Shown here: in pieces, positions 52,835-62,725 of the stretch
Numbering within the stretch: the stretch's first letter is position 1
Layout of the letters: the number at the start of each line of letters is the position of its first letter
Source of the DNA: Chitinophaga ginsengisoli
GTDB lineage: Bacteria > Bacteroidota > Bacteroidia > Chitinophagales > Chitinophagaceae
Assembly: GCF_003014595.1 (NCBI RefSeq)
Contig: NZ_PYGK01000003.1
Coordinates: forward strand, 310,001-374,000
Direction: 5' to 3'
Length of the DNA: 64,000 bases
Notes under the pieces: model-generated
Databases searched by the model: none
What the model was told of the DNA's origin: nothing
Seen by the model: only the letters and a program-made list of their open reading frames with translations
Made by a program: the position numbers and the translations under genes

Positions 52835-55800
52835 TTATTTTATAAAATAATCCGCTTTCGAGATACCCAGCTTTTTCATCTTGGAATGAAGCGTGGTACC
52901 CGGCACTTCCAGCACTTCCGCAGCGCCACCGGCACCTGAGATTTTGCCACTACATCTCTTCAGCACATCAATGATATGCGCGCGTTCGATCTGCTCCAGT
53001 GTAACGTTGTAAGCCCCCGCCACCATGGGTTTACTGCCCTCATGTTGGGGCAGGTGAATTTCTGTCAGGGTATGACCTTCGCACAAGAGAATGCTTCTCT
53101 CTATCAGGTGCTCAAGCTCCCTGACATTGCCCGGCCAGGAGTAACTTCTTAACTCCTGCAATACATGGGAAGACAGGCCATTTACCTTTTTGCCGGCATT
53201 CTTACTGAATTTCGAGAGAAAGAAATTGGCCAGTGGTTCCACATCTTCCAGCCGCTCGCGTAATGGCGGCAGGTTGATAGGGAACACATTCAGTCTGTAA
53301 TAAAGGTCGGACCTGAAGCGGCCCGCCTGTACTTCGGCTTCCAGGTCGCGGTTAGTAGCTGCAATGACCCGCACGTCCACCTTAATAGTAGATTTACCAC
53401 CAATTCTTTCCAGTTCCCGCTCCTGTAGTACACGCAGCAATTTCACCTGCAGTTCCAGCGGCATCTCCCCTATTTCGTCCAGAAACAAAGTACTGTTGTT
53501 GGCCAGTTCGAACTTCCCTATCCTCCTGTCTATGGCGCCGGTAAAAGCGCCTTTTTCATGACCGAACAGCTCACTTTCTATCAGATGAGCAGGCAAAGCT
53601 GCACAGTTTACTTTTACCATTAATTTGCTCTTACGGGGAGAGGCATTATGAATGGCCCGCGCAATCAATTCTTTACCCGTACCTGTTTCTCCAAGTAACA
53701 GTACCGTTGAGTTGGTTTCTGCCACCTGCGATATCAGGCGGTACACTTTCTGCATTTCAGCACCATTACCAACTATCTCTGAAAAGTTGTAGATCGTTTT
53801 GATCTGCTCTTTCAGGTAGTCATTCTCCATTTCCAGCTTATGCTTATACTCAAGCACTTTTTCAATGGCCTTGATATTTGAAATGGCGATAGAGATCTGT
53901 GCACAGATCCCCTTGAGAATAGTAAGATTGATCTCATCTACTAACAGCCAGAATGTGCCTACGTTTACATTCCCCACACGCAAAGCTGCACCGTAGGCAT
54001 TCTTTGCCCCTACCTCCTGCCAGAACTTAATATATCCACCCGGATTGCCCTGTCGTAACTCTTCTTCCACATTGAAGACAATTGCGCTCTCCGTTGCCAG
54101 CACTCTCGCAGTAAGGGGCTCATTTACATCAATATTTTTTGACGCCAGTAATTTGAAAGTCTCACTCACTTTTTCAAACATGCTTTCGTCATACATATAA
54201 GGGCTGAGTGTCACGCCATCCTCCTCAATGATACGGATCATGGCCAGCTTCACCTTCAGCACTCTCCGCAATACCTCAGAAATGGTCGCCTGCAGTTCAT
54301 CTTTTGTACGTACAGCGGCAATACTGCGACTGAATTCCACGAGGAAGGATTGTTCCCGTTCCTTAGCCAGCAATTCTTCATTTGCCATGATATTCGACAT
54401 CGCCACTGAAGTCTGTGCACATATGCCCTGCAGCAGGGGAATATTAATCTCTTCGATACCCAGCCATAAAATGCCCAGCTTTGTATCTCCCGTACGCAGC
54501 GGCGCTCCTATCATCGTCCTGAGTCCCATCCTTTTCCAGAAATGTACATATCTGGTAGTGTTTCCCCGGTTGATCTCCACATTTACACTAAAGAACAGGG
54601 GTATCTCACTATTGAGCACCCTGTTCTGCAATCCATCTTCAATAGGAAATGCGGTGTTTTTTATTTCCTGTAGTTCCGCATCATCATCCGCGATGTTAAG
54701 GGAATCAAAAATATAGGAGGTCGTCGTGGCCCTGTCTTCATTGATCTTCCGGATGACATACCCCAGCTGTGGCTTTAATTTCCTAAGGCACCTGCCTAAT
54801 ACTTCAGCGAGGTCTTCCTTACTTCTTACACCGGCAATATCACTACTGAAATCCAGCAGGAATGATTTTTCATTCTCCCTTTTTAATATTTCTTCATTGG
54901 CTGATATATTGCTGATGGCAGTAAACACCTGGCCGGATATCCGCTGAATAATACTTACGGCTTCTTTCGCAAAGGTGCCCACTTTATCCGCGAATAACAT
55001 CAGACTATACTTGGACGAACCATTATCCCCCAGTATCTTCACGATCATCTCCCGGGCCCCCATTTCGTAATGCATTTTAAACCACAGGGGAGCCTTTTCT
55101 ATGTCGAAAGACGCCATATTAAAGACCAGCGGCTTATAGTACAGCGACGCGATATCGTAGATGCCGTCTTCAACGGGCGTGGGCATGTCAAGTGTGTCTC
55201 CAAAATCCGTCAACTCTCTGACCGTGGCATCTGCATCTGCGAGATAAGCTCTATAGTACTCCTCTGTATCATCCATCACCGTCATCATACTGTGGGAAAA
55301 ACCAATGACTTCCCGCAGGCCGGAATTGAGCACATTCAGCATGTCCTGCCGGGTCCTGACCTTTACCATTTCATTACTTAAAGACAACAGCACTTCGTTA
55401 AGCCGCTCTTCACGGCTGATGGCCTCATTCCTGATAATGTTAATAACCGCCCCTGAAATCTGTGGGGCAATGCCCTTGATGATGTTCTTGAATTCATCAG
55501 TAAAGCCATTGACGGTAGCAACGTACATATGCAGGAACCCGATCACCTGGTCTTTGCTCTTAAGAGGGGTCATTAATATTTCCCGCACACCTCCTTCGTA
55601 ATTCACCCTTAAAAAAGGAGGACTTCCCGGCACATCCATAATGTCTTCCAGTATAAAAGCACTGGGGCCGTCGTTTGCTATTACCTGCTGAATGAACGGT
55701 TCATCCAGCGGAAAATGTCCCGCCACAAGTGAGGCGTAAACAGGGTGGGTTCTGATGGGAGAAGAATTAGGGTCGAGCAGAAAAGGGCAATAAACACGCG

Positions 55801-56026
55801 CTTCATGGTCTATCAGACTCACGATGGCATGGGTAAAAGGGAATATCTCCTTCAGTCTTGATGAAAACAGCACGATCAGGTCATTCTTATCCCTCACCTT
55901 CGTGATATCATCCCCCAGCTCAAGCAATATCCGGCGCTCATTTTCCAATAGCCTTATCCGCTGATCCAACGCAGCACTCTCCTTTTCCGGCTTTCCGTTT
56001 GCCATTATATTGTTCATTTTTTTCAT
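52835..56026 (-). CDS. Sigma-54-dependent activator with multiple GAF domains
   Basis: 1,063 residues. Four GAF-like sensor segments at about 30-190, 205-375, 385-555 and 565-720 precede an AAA+ domain with Walker [17 protein letters not shown], the sigma-54 loop [16 protein letters not shown], Walker [14 protein letters not shown], and sensor II. The C-terminus is a Fis-type HTH ([20 protein letters not shown]). GAF domains probably bind a small ligand. Neighbouring genes have sigma-54-like promoters, so they are likely targets. Confidence 0.95.
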   Translation of the reverse strand: MKKMNNIMANGKPEKESAALDQRIRLLENERRILLELGDDITKVRDKNDLIVLFSSRLKEIFPFTHAIVSLIDHEARVYCPFLLDPNSSPIRTHPVYASLVAGHFPLDEPFIQQVIANDGPSAFILEDIMDVPGSPPFLRVNYEGGVREILMTPLKSKDQVIGFLHMYVATVNGFTDEFKNIIKGIAPQISGAVINIIRNEAISREERLNEVLLSLSNEMVKVRTRQDMLNVLNSGLREVIGFSHSMMTVMDDTEEYYRAYLADADATVRELTDFGDTLDMPTPVEDGIYDIASLYYKPLVFNMASFDIEKAPLWFKMHYEMGAREMIVKILGDNGSSKYSLMLFADKVGTFAKEAVSIIQRISGQVFTAISNISANEEILKRENEKSFLLDFSSDIAGVRSKEDLAEVLGRCLRKLKPQLGYVIRKINEDRATTTSYIFDSLNIADDDAELQEIKNTAFPIEDGLQNRVLNSEIPLFFSVNVEINRGNTTRYVHFWKRMGLRTMIGAPLRTGDTKLGILWLGIEEINIPLLQGICAQTSVAMSNIMANEELLAKEREQSFLVEFSRSIAAVRTKDELQATISEVLRRVLKVKLAMIRIIEEDGVTLSPYMYDESMFEKVSETFKLLASKNIDVNEPLTARVLATESAIVFNVEEELRQGNPGGYIKFWQEVGAKNAYGAALRVGNVNVGTFWLLVDEINLTILKGICAQISIAISNIKAIEKVLEYKHKLEMENDYLKEQIKTIYNFSEIVGNGAEMQKVYRLISQVAETNSTVLLLGETGTGKELIARAIHNASPRKSKLMVKVNCAALPAHLIESELFGHEKGAFTGAIDRRIGKFELANNSTLFLDEIGEMPLELQVKLLRVLQERELERIGGKSTIKVDVRVIAATNRDLEAEVQAGRFRSDLYYRLNVFPINLPPLRERLEDVEPLANFFLSKFSKNAGKKVNGLSSHVLQELRSYSWPGNVRELEHLIERSILLCEGHTLTEIHLPQHEGSKPMVAGAYNVTLEQIERAHIIDVLKRCSGKISGAGGAAEVLEVPGTTLHSKMKKLGISKADYFIK

Positions 56027-56281
56027 GCTATAAATTGACAGATTGACAATCTGGTTCCGTTACCTTATACACATGACAACTGAAAAATGATATCTGGACA
56101 AATTGGTCCAATAATTCCCCCTCCTTAAAAATTAATCATTTTAAGTTGGAAATCAAAATGTTGGGGTAAAATGACGATAATGGGGAAAACAGATCGCTTC
56201 TAAATACATACCGAAGATCCGGCTGATAAACCCGGACCTTCAGTTTTTGATTGTTGTAACCTGCAGAGGTGAAAATCCGGC

Positions 56282-57058
56282 CTATAATTGTCCGGCTGCG
56301 CGGGTAATGAACGCCGCTACTTTATCAGGTTGTGATAACATCGGCACATGACTGGATTTCAGCTCCAGTGTGGTTGCCTTTATCATTTTTGCTTCTGCCC
56401 GCGCTAATTCGGGAAGAACCATATGGTCGTCCTGGCCAATGATACACCATGAAGGTCTGGTTTTCCAGGCCGGGTCTGCTACCTTAACCGTCGTAGCTTT
56501 GGCCGCCCAGGGCACTTGTGTGGCAAAAACCACTTTTCTCTCCGCTGGTGTCAGATCCTGTGCAAAATGCTCATTGATGCCTTTAAATGACAGCGATAGG
56601 AATCCTTCAGCATCCTGTTGAAATTCCGCATTACCCGGCGAGAGAGGATATGGCTTCGTTACATCAACTACCGACTGGTTATCGTCAGGGATCAGGGCGC
56701 AAACATAGAGCAGCCCTACTACTTTGGGATCGTTCCCTGCTGCTGTGATCACCATACCGCCGTAAGAATGTGCTACCAGCAGTATAGGACCATCCACCTG
56801 TGCAATAGCCCTTTTGGTAGCGGCCACATCATCCTCCAGGGAAGTAAGCGGGTTTTGTACCGATATTACGTTAAATCCTTTGGTCTGAAGTATAGTGATC
56901 ACCTTTGCCCAACTGGAACCATCTGCAAAAGCACCATGCACCAATACCACATTTTTAACTCCTTTTGGTAACGATTGTGATTGTGTGGGCTGTAACAATG
57001 AAAAGAATGTCACACCACCGATCAACACTGTCGACATAAGCTGTTTAATAACTGACAT
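56282..57058 (-). CDS. Secreted alpha/beta hydrolase (esterase-like)
   Basis: 258 residues with signal peptide ending TQSQ. LVHGAFADGSSWAKV, nucleophile in VAHSYGG, and a C-terminal KSSHVPMLSQP with the catalytic His. Fold and motifs fit the EstC/HNL-like lipase/esterase group common near sigma-54 or redox regulons. Starts 12 bases after the upstream gene's stop and shares its operon. Confidence 0.88.
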   Translation of the reverse strand: MSVIKQLMSTVLIGGVTFFSLLQPTQSQSLPKGVKNVVLVHGAFADGSSWAKVITILQTKGFNVISVQNPLTSLEDDVAATKRAIAQVDGPILLVAHSYGGMVITAAGNDPKVVGLLYVCALIPDDNQSVVDVTKPYPLSPGNAEFQQDAEGFLSLSFKGINEHFAQDLTPAERKVVFATQVPWAAKATTVKVADPAWKTRPSWCIIGQDDHMVLPELARAEAKMIKATTLELKSSHVPMLSQPDKVAAFITRAAGQL

Positions 57059-57069
57059 AAAATTTGTTT

Positions 57070-58089
57070 TTATTTAATTAGAGACGTTGAATAACTATCG
57101 GAAGACATTTCTGCCATCCAGTCTTTGATATAAGTAAGTAACACTTCTGCGCGTGGCCAGGATTCATTTCTGCCGAATGCCCCTGACACGGCCTGTCCTA
57201 AAGCAATACAATGAGGTGTGTTCAGTTGCAGTAACAACCCCATTCGATAACCAGCATCAAAACAATCCCTCCCATGTCCGGGTAACGGCACATACAGATT
57301 TTCGAACGCTCTTCCATCGAACTGTGATTGCTGCTCCCTGGAGAATAGTATCGTACGGTTAGCATAGAGCACGATCAGGGAGTCTATGTTCATGGTATTA
57401 AAAATGTACCACTGCCTTTCTCTGGCTTCCTGTGGCCTGGCGCCGGAAACGGTGATATCATAGACAACACCGTTCAGTTTACTCCATAATTTGTCAGCCT
57501 CATTGTGATCGAGTACTACCGTCACCCTTCCACAGGAAGAATACCCGCCTATTATATCGAGGATCTCATCTACTTCCAATATGGACTTCTTACTGACATC
57601 ACCGAGGCGGAAAACGAACTGAAAATCCTTTCTGTTCAATGGTTTTATTACGTCATAAAATATTCCCTCCCAGTAATCAGATGCACCAATTACGTCTGCC
57701 CAATCGGCAAACTGGATGATGGCACTGCTCTTAAAAAGTGTACTGAGCTCTTCGATGATCGCCTCATTTTTTATATGGCTCCAGCTTTTGGAGTCTTCAT
57801 CACTGTTATCATGATCTGCCTGCCAGTCGTCCGACACAACCAGTCTGCTAAAGGAAGTATCTAATATTAAATGGCGTATGCCCAGCCTTTCCCAGAAGCG
57901 GGAAGGAATTGGTTTATTGATCCCCGTAGTTGCTATCTGTAAACCGCTCAGGAAAGGATTAAAGATTTCATATTCCCCGATATGATTAATATATACATCC
58001 ACTGAATGATTGAAATCCTGAATGCTGCCGGCCACTTCTGCCAGCAGGGAACCTGCATCAGGTCCATCTTTTAGGTACATATCCGTCAT
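57070..58089 (-). CDS. Hypothetical protein, first gene of a sigma-54 operon
   Basis: 339 residues, soluble, no signal or motif recognised. Contains LILDTSFSRLVVSDDWQADH, DYWEGIFYDVIKPLNRKDF, and FDAGYRMGLLLQLNTPHCI. Ends 12 bases before the esterase gene. A candidate sigma-54 promoter at 58203-58218 drives it. Confidence 0.7.
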   Translation of the reverse strand: MTDMYLKDGPDAGSLLAEVAGSIQDFNHSVDVYINHIGEYEIFNPFLSGLQIATTGINKPIPSRFWERLGIRHLILDTSFSRLVVSDDWQADHDNSDEDSKSWSHIKNEAIIEELSTLFKSSAIIQFADWADVIGASDYWEGIFYDVIKPLNRKDFQFVFRLGDVSKKSILEVDEILDIIGGYSSCGRVTVVLDHNEADKLWSKLNGVVYDITVSGARPQEARERQWYIFNTMNIDSLIVLYANRTILFSREQQSQFDGRAFENLYVPLPGHGRDCFDAGYRMGLLLQLNTPHCIALGQAVSGAFGRNESWPRAEVLLTYIKDWMAEMSSDSYSTSLIK

Positions 58090-58202
58090 TTTTAATTTAT
58101 CAACCTGGTCTGTTTGATTCCACAGACATCCTCTTACTTCCTGTCTGCTTCTGCGACTTTTTCTTAAGGCCAGTCAGCACACCAGTAAGTGACGCTGATT
58201 AT

Positions 58203-58218
58203 TACAAGCGGCGGGCCA
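58203..58218 (-). promoter_or_regulatory. Candidate sigma-54 promoter of the hypothetical/esterase operon
   Basis: Minus strand TGGCCCGCCGCTTGTA, differing from the copy upstream of the NmrA-like gene at only three of sixteen positions. It lies about 114 bases upstream of the start at 58089. Confidence 0.6.
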
Positions 58219-58280
58219 CCATACAATCACACTAATTATCAACCACTTACAACAAAACACTCACAATTTCTCACACTCTA

Positions 58281-58310
58281 TTTCGTGAATTGGCGAATCA
58301 GTATGCTATA
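58281..58310. promoter_or_regulatory. Candidate upstream activator site (copy 2)
   Basis: GTGAATTGGCGAATCAGTAT shares GAATTGGC with copy 1, and the next bases ATGCT also match. It lies about 70 bases from the sigma-54-like element, like copy 1, and the core TGAATTGGCGAATCA is close to a dyad. Confidence 0.45.
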
Positions 58311-58467
58311 TTTTCCGATATTTCGGCTGTGTCAATAGGACACTAAAAATTACCTGACTATTCGTTTTAAGGAGGAAGTGCCTTATCTTTCTATTACGTA
58401 ACAATGACCACAGGTTTATCTCCCAATATTAACCCACATGATTTCACTCACTATTAAACTTCACTTT

Positions 58468-59313
58468 ATGAAAACTCTGATTGCATTTATATTTATAATA
58501 ACCGCCCCGACATTGTTTGCCTGCCGGAAACAAACAGCTGCTGAACAATCGCCCCGTCTTTCGCTGGCAGACAAGCAACAAGCCGCAGTAGCCGCATCTA
58601 CCTGGGAAACAGTGATCGACAATTCCACTTTTGCCAGTTATTCCGCATTTGAAGCGGCATGGAACTACCTGTATCCATGGGGCTCAGACCATAACGGTAC
58701 GGCCCGCATGTATGGAAGCGCTACGGATCATAACCATATTTATCTAAACAACGGTGTACTTACAATAAAAGCGACCCACATCACCTGGGATGAAGGCACC
58801 AGCACCAGTGATCCGCACCTGCCTATCAGGTACCATTCCGGCGCTGTCAATACGAAACTGCATGTATTGGTCAATGATCAGTTCCCAAACTGGGAAGTAA
58901 AGTGCGATTTCCAGGTACCAACTGTTAAAGGCTCCTGGCCAGCCTTCTGGCTGACGGGCGTCGACAGCTGGCCTCCGGAAAGTGACATTATGGAATTTAA
59001 AGGCAATGCTACTAACTGGCAGAATACCTTCAGAACATCTTCCGATGTATCCAGCACACTTACAACAGTGTCATCGCCCGGCAGCTGGCATACCTACCGC
59101 GCCTGGATCACGAAAGTAAGCGCCACGAATGTGGACATTCATTACTACATTGATGGTGTATGGAAGGCGGTACATAATGCGAACTTCGTAGGAAAGCCGT
59201 TGTATATCATCATCAACATGCAGATGGAAGGATCCAGTGGTAGTCCTGGTCCTACGGCAGACACCTACCTGAATGCAAAGAACATTTATATAGGAAGAAC
59301 CAGGGAATATTAA
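58468..59313 (+). CDS. GH16-family-like glycoside hydrolase lipoprotein
   Basis: 281 residues from ATG 58468 (MKTLIAFIFIITAPTLFAC), lipobox FAC. The catalytic ExDxxE motif is in SWPPESDIMEFKGN, and the tail GKPLYIIINMQMEGSSGSPG is typical of family 16 beta-sandwich hydrolases, which cleave beta-1,3 or mixed-linked glucans or related polysaccharides. Anchored to the outer envelope. No SusC/D neighbours. Confidence 0.85.
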   Translation: MKTLIAFIFIITAPTLFACRKQTAAEQSPRLSLADKQQAAVAASTWETVIDNSTFASYSAFEAAWNYLYPWGSDHNGTARMYGSATDHNHIYLNNGVLTIKATHITWDEGTSTSDPHLPIRYHSGAVNTKLHVLVNDQFPNWEVKCDFQVPTVKGSWPAFWLTGVDSWPPESDIMEFKGNATNWQNTFRTSSDVSSTLTTVSSPGSWHTYRAWITKVSATNVDIHYYIDGVWKAVHNANFVGKPLYIIINMQMEGSSGSPGPTADTYLNAKNIYIGRTREY

Positions 59314-59321
59314 GGAGGATA

Positions 59322-59561
59322 AACCTGTGGCCTTTTGATTCTATCAGGGTAGAGACCGATATTGTTACCGGTGAAACGGAATACAGTATAATACCAGTTT
59401 ATAAAGACCCGTCGACCTCGCCCCTCTGTTTATCTTATCGTAAAGTGAAATACAACAGTTCTGGCTCAGAGAATACCACAGCATTCACAACGGGCACACA
59501 CATACTAAGTTGGTACCGCTCCTATCTGAATTCATACACTATATGCTCATCGGGCGTATAG
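59322..59561 (+). pseudogene. Remnant coding fragment
   Basis: The open frame reads FDSIRVETDIVTGETEYSII, PVYKDPSTSPLCLSYRKV, ENTTAFTTGTHILSWY and runs to TAG at 59561, overlapping the convergent gene by 40 bases. Composition looks protein-like but no start codon fits. Unknown family. Confidence 0.35.
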
Positions 59562-59971
59562 CTATTTGTAGTCCTGAAAGCCAGTGTATCTTTTCCCACG
59601 ATCAGGATATCCGCATAAAGCGTATCGGAGGAAGCTAACAGCAATCTGCCATCGCTACCTACCTTCCAGGCATGCAAATACTTTGCACAATCCTTTTGAT
59701 CGTCTGCCCATTTTGTATCAGCATAAATTCCGTCACTTCGGATAGGATAAGGTTCATTCTTGAAGACTATAAAGTAACAGGGGGCTGCATTGACATGCTG
59801 TACCACAGGCGGTTTACCAGTTTGCTCAACTGTTATTGTCATTGTAAGCCAGGTCCCCATTAGCTTACTCTCCATGTCATTAAGTGCTACAGTGTCTTTT
59901 TTGTCTTTGCTACAGTTGGTATACAGTACCATTATCAGCACACCGCTGGTAAGAAAGGATCTGATTTTCAT
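59522..59971 (-). CDS. Lipocalin-like lipoprotein
   Basis: 149 residues, lipobox TNCSK. The mature part (ESKLMGTWLTMTITVEQTGK, YLHAWKVGSDGRLLL, ADILIVGKDTLAFRT) fits the small lipocalin-like domain of Bacteroidota lipoproteins. Role unknown. Confidence 0.75.
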   Translation of the reverse strand: MKIRSFLTSGVLIMVLYTNCSKDKKDTVALNDMESKLMGTWLTMTITVEQTGKPPVVQHVNAAPCYFIVFKNEPYPIRSDGIYADTKWADDQKDCAKYLHAWKVGSDGRLLLASSDTLYADILIVGKDTLAFRTTNSYTPDEHIVYEFR

Positions 59972-60141
59972 AAAAACAGCGTTTAATGAAAAACAAGTTT
60001 TGGAGTGTCCGCACGTATGTTGAAACTGGTAGTTATCAGGAGAAGTTAGTAAACTAAGTTACGAAAAGTATGTATAAATTGAGCAGCTATCTAAGTTTAA
60101 GAATGTAAATAGAATTGAAATGGGTACAGCACTGGTTAATC

Positions 60142-61146
60142 TTATTCCGTTTCCAGTAGCTTATTCAAAGCCTTTTCAAGTTGCCTTTTGTCAGGAAGAT
60201 ATAGCTGATACTTCGCTAACAAAACTTTATTAGTAATACTGCTGGTTGCATATTCCACTAAAATATGATCTTTATAAGCTCCAAGCAATATACCTACTGG
60301 TTCATTATCCCCTTCCGTTGCTTCTTCTTTTTTAAAGTAATTAAGGTATAAGTTCATCTGACCAATATCATTATGATCAATTTCTCCCTTCTTCAAATCG
60401 ATCAAAACAAAACATTTAAGTATTCTATGATAGAATAATAAATCAAGCCGGAAATGCTTCCCCCCTATGCTCATTCTGTATTGCCTTGCAATGAATGCAA
60501 ACCCTTTCCCTAATTCAAGGAGGAACTGTTGAAGATTACTAATTAAACGCTCTTCCAAATCACTCTCCAGATAAATTTGTTTCTCGGGAATGTTTAGGAA
60601 TTCTAAAACAAAAGGATCCTTCAACAGGTCTTCAGGTTCCTGAACTTCATGGCCTTCGTTAGCTAACTTTAAGACACCTTCTTTATCAGTACTTAATGCT
60701 AGCCTATGAAAAAGTAAACTTTTCATTTGACGTTTTAACTCTCTTACGCTCCATTTTTCCCTTTCGGATTGTTTTGCATAAAATAATACTTCAAGATCAG
60801 AGTCAGATTTTAAAATTTCGAAGTAGTGGCTCCATGTCAATTTGTGAGACAGTGTCTCACGTTTTGGGAAGAACACATATAACTTCCTCATATACAACAT
60901 ATTTGATCGACTAAAACCCTTTCCATATAATAAGGTTAAGTCCCTCGAAAGCCTATCTAACAATTGAGAACCATACTCTGCTCTTTCATAACCCTTTTGC
61001 TCAAATTCGACTATATATCTACCTATTTCCCAATAAGTCATTACAAGAATCGTATTTACTTGCCGGGCCGCATTCTCTCTCCCGTTCACTACTAAATTTC
61101 CAATTTCCGCAACTAATTGTTTATACTGTTCCACTTGTATTTCCAT
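60142..61146 (-). CDS. YhcG-type PDDEXK nuclease-family protein (DUF1016)
   Basis: 334 residues from ATG 61146 (MEIQVEQYKQLVAEIGNLV). N-terminal DUF1016 helical domain (VMTYWEIGRYIVEFEQKG, YGSQLLDRLSRDLTLLYGKG) and C-terminal PDDEXK-like domain (FRLDLLFYHRILKCFVLIDL, KKGEI), with Asp then D-L-K giving a plausible D...DxK active site. Family members are linked to DNA repair or restriction-like defence. No methylase partner seen. A long palindromic block lies just upstream. Confidence 0.88.
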   Translation of the reverse strand: MEIQVEQYKQLVAEIGNLVVNGRENAARQVNTILVMTYWEIGRYIVEFEQKGYERAEYGSQLLDRLSRDLTLLYGKGFSRSNMLYMRKLYVFFPKRETLSHKLTWSHYFEILKSDSDLEVLFYAKQSEREKWSVRELKRQMKSLLFHRLALSTDKEGVLKLANEGHEVQEPEDLLKDPFVLEFLNIPEKQIYLESDLEERLISNLQQFLLELGKGFAFIARQYRMSIGGKHFRLDLLFYHRILKCFVLIDLKKGEIDHNDIGQMNLYLNYFKKEEATEGDNEPVGILLGAYKDHILVEYATSSITNKVLLAKYQLYLPDKRQLEKALNKLLETE

Positions 61147-61288
61147 ATCGAAGAAAGTTTCATCAACAAATATAATTAAATGAATAATGGGCACAGCACA
61201 AAGTAGACACTGTACGCTGGTCTGGTTACCTGTGAAAGATTAGCTCATCAGTAATGTAATCCATCTTCACATATTTTCAGGATGTAAG

Positions 61289-61380
61289 TTGCATGTGACC
61301 AGCATATGATTAGGATATTCCTCCGTTTTTAACGGAAGAAGAACGAAGGAATATCCTGGTCATATGCTAGTCATATGCAA
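61289..61380. repeat. 92-base imperfect palindrome
   Basis: Left arm TTGCATGTGACCAGCATATG and its continuation pair with the right arm ...CATATGCTAGTCATATGCAA with only a few mismatches, mostly transitions, around a centre near 61335. Lies in the 590-base gap between the nuclease and the AraC gene. Confidence 0.8.
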
Positions 61381-61436
61381 TTTAGGTGGAGGGTATACGT
61401 AGTCCCAAAACAGGGTTTTGTTCCGATTGAGATTCG

Positions 61437-61510
61437 GTCGAGGCAGCGTCATCCTCCCTTAATCTTCCGTTCCGGAACGGAAGATTAAGGGAGGATGACG
61501 CTGCCTCGAC
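61437..61510. repeat. Perfect 74-base palindrome
   Basis: A perfect dyad with 37-base arms and no loop; centre TTCCGTTCCGGAACGGAA at about 61473/61474. Further CTCGAC repeats lie just outside the right arm. It is about 60 bases from the 92-base palindrome and shares an AACGGAAGA segment with it. Could be an extruding cruciform, a transcription barrier or a mobile-element remnant. Confidence 0.85.
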
Positions 61511-61738
61511 ACTACCTCGACTATACCTCTACCGAAGGTAAAGCCTGTATTGCCAAAGAAAAGTCAGATTGTTCTTATTGGGACCTTTAAAACAAAATAG
61601 CTATTAATAGTATGAAAAACAATCAATTACACAGCAAGCAGACAGGTAAAAAATGCGTATTTTCCGCATGCCTTTTCTACTTAGTTTTGTGATGTAGTCA
61701 TAATCGTTCCTGCCATTCGATCTCTGCTACAAGACCAT

Positions 61739-62656
61739 TCAGACGAAAGACTGTCTGAATTCCAAAGGCGTCATATTCGTCTTCTGTCTGAATAACTTGT
61801 TGAACGATTGCGGATGCTCAAAGCCCAGTTCATACGCAATCTCAGCAATACTCAGACTGGTATGACTCAGGATATATTTCGCCTTTTCAATGATGTGATG
61901 ATGGATCTGCTGTTGGGCACTCAGACCGGTGAGGGACTTCAGCATATCAGTCAAATATCTCGGAGAAACGTTCAGATGATCTGCAAGTTCTTGAACAGAG
62001 GGGATGCCGGTTAGGGCAGATTTATGGGGATCGAGACGATCGGACAAATACGCGTCCATTTTGCTGATCAGATCACTGTAAACGGTTTTGCGTGTAATGA
62101 ATTGCCGGTTGTAATATCGGTTGCTATAATTCAACAGTAGTTCTATCTGGGATACCAGCACATCCTGACTGAAATGATCGATGTTATTATCCAGTTCGGC
62201 GGCAATGGTAGCAAACAGGGAACCAATGACGGTCTTTTCCTTGTCAGACAGGTAGAGGGCTTCAGACACGGCATAGGAAAAGAAGCCATATTTATGGATC
62301 GTATTGCCCAAGGTATAATTCCTGATCAGGTCAGGATGGAAGTATAGGGCATAACCATCATAACTATCTTCTTCACCAGGTACGGTAACAATCTGATTCG
62401 GGGCCAGGAAAGCAAGGCCGCCTTCCTCAAAATCATAGTAACCCTGGCCATATTTTACCTGACCGCTAAAGCTGGTTTTGAATGATATTTTATAGAAGTT
62501 GAGGGAATATTTCTTCCCCACATCAGCAAGTGGCACTTTGGTATGTTCATAGTTGATCAGTGCCACCAGCGGATGTAGCGGGGCAGGATGTTCTCCATGC
62601 CGCATCAGCTCAGATATGCTGTTGAATGTATATAGTTCAGACGAAACCTTTTTCAT
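61739..62656 (-). CDS. AraC-family transcriptional regulator
   Basis: 305 residues: N-terminal cupin-like sensor (GGLAFLAPNQIVTVPG, YDGYALYFHPDLIRN), C-terminal double HTH (VQELADHLNVSPRYLTDMLK, LSIAEIAYELGFEHPQSFNK, LFRQKTNMTPLEFRQ). Same strand as the SDR 69 bases upstream, so it may be in the same operon or regulate it. Confidence 0.93.
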   Translation of the reverse strand: MKKVSSELYTFNSISELMRHGEHPAPLHPLVALINYEHTKVPLADVGKKYSLNFYKISFKTSFSGQVKYGQGYYDFEEGGLAFLAPNQIVTVPGEEDSYDGYALYFHPDLIRNYTLGNTIHKYGFFSYAVSEALYLSDKEKTVIGSLFATIAAELDNNIDHFSQDVLVSQIELLLNYSNRYYNRQFITRKTVYSDLISKMDAYLSDRLDPHKSALTGIPSVQELADHLNVSPRYLTDMLKSLTGLSAQQQIHHHIIEKAKYILSHTSLSIAEIAYELGFEHPQSFNKLFRQKTNMTPLEFRQSFV

Positions 62657-62725
62657 GCGTAAAACCGGTTGATGAATATGAAGCTAATACAGGCGCGGCG
62701 CCAACGCCTGTATAAAATTAAGCAA

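Noticed and set aside
58290..58306. TTGGCGAATCAGTATGC as a sigma-54 promoter of the GH16 gene
   Set aside because: GG and GC are separated by eleven rather than ten bases and the copy matches the enhancer-like element instead.
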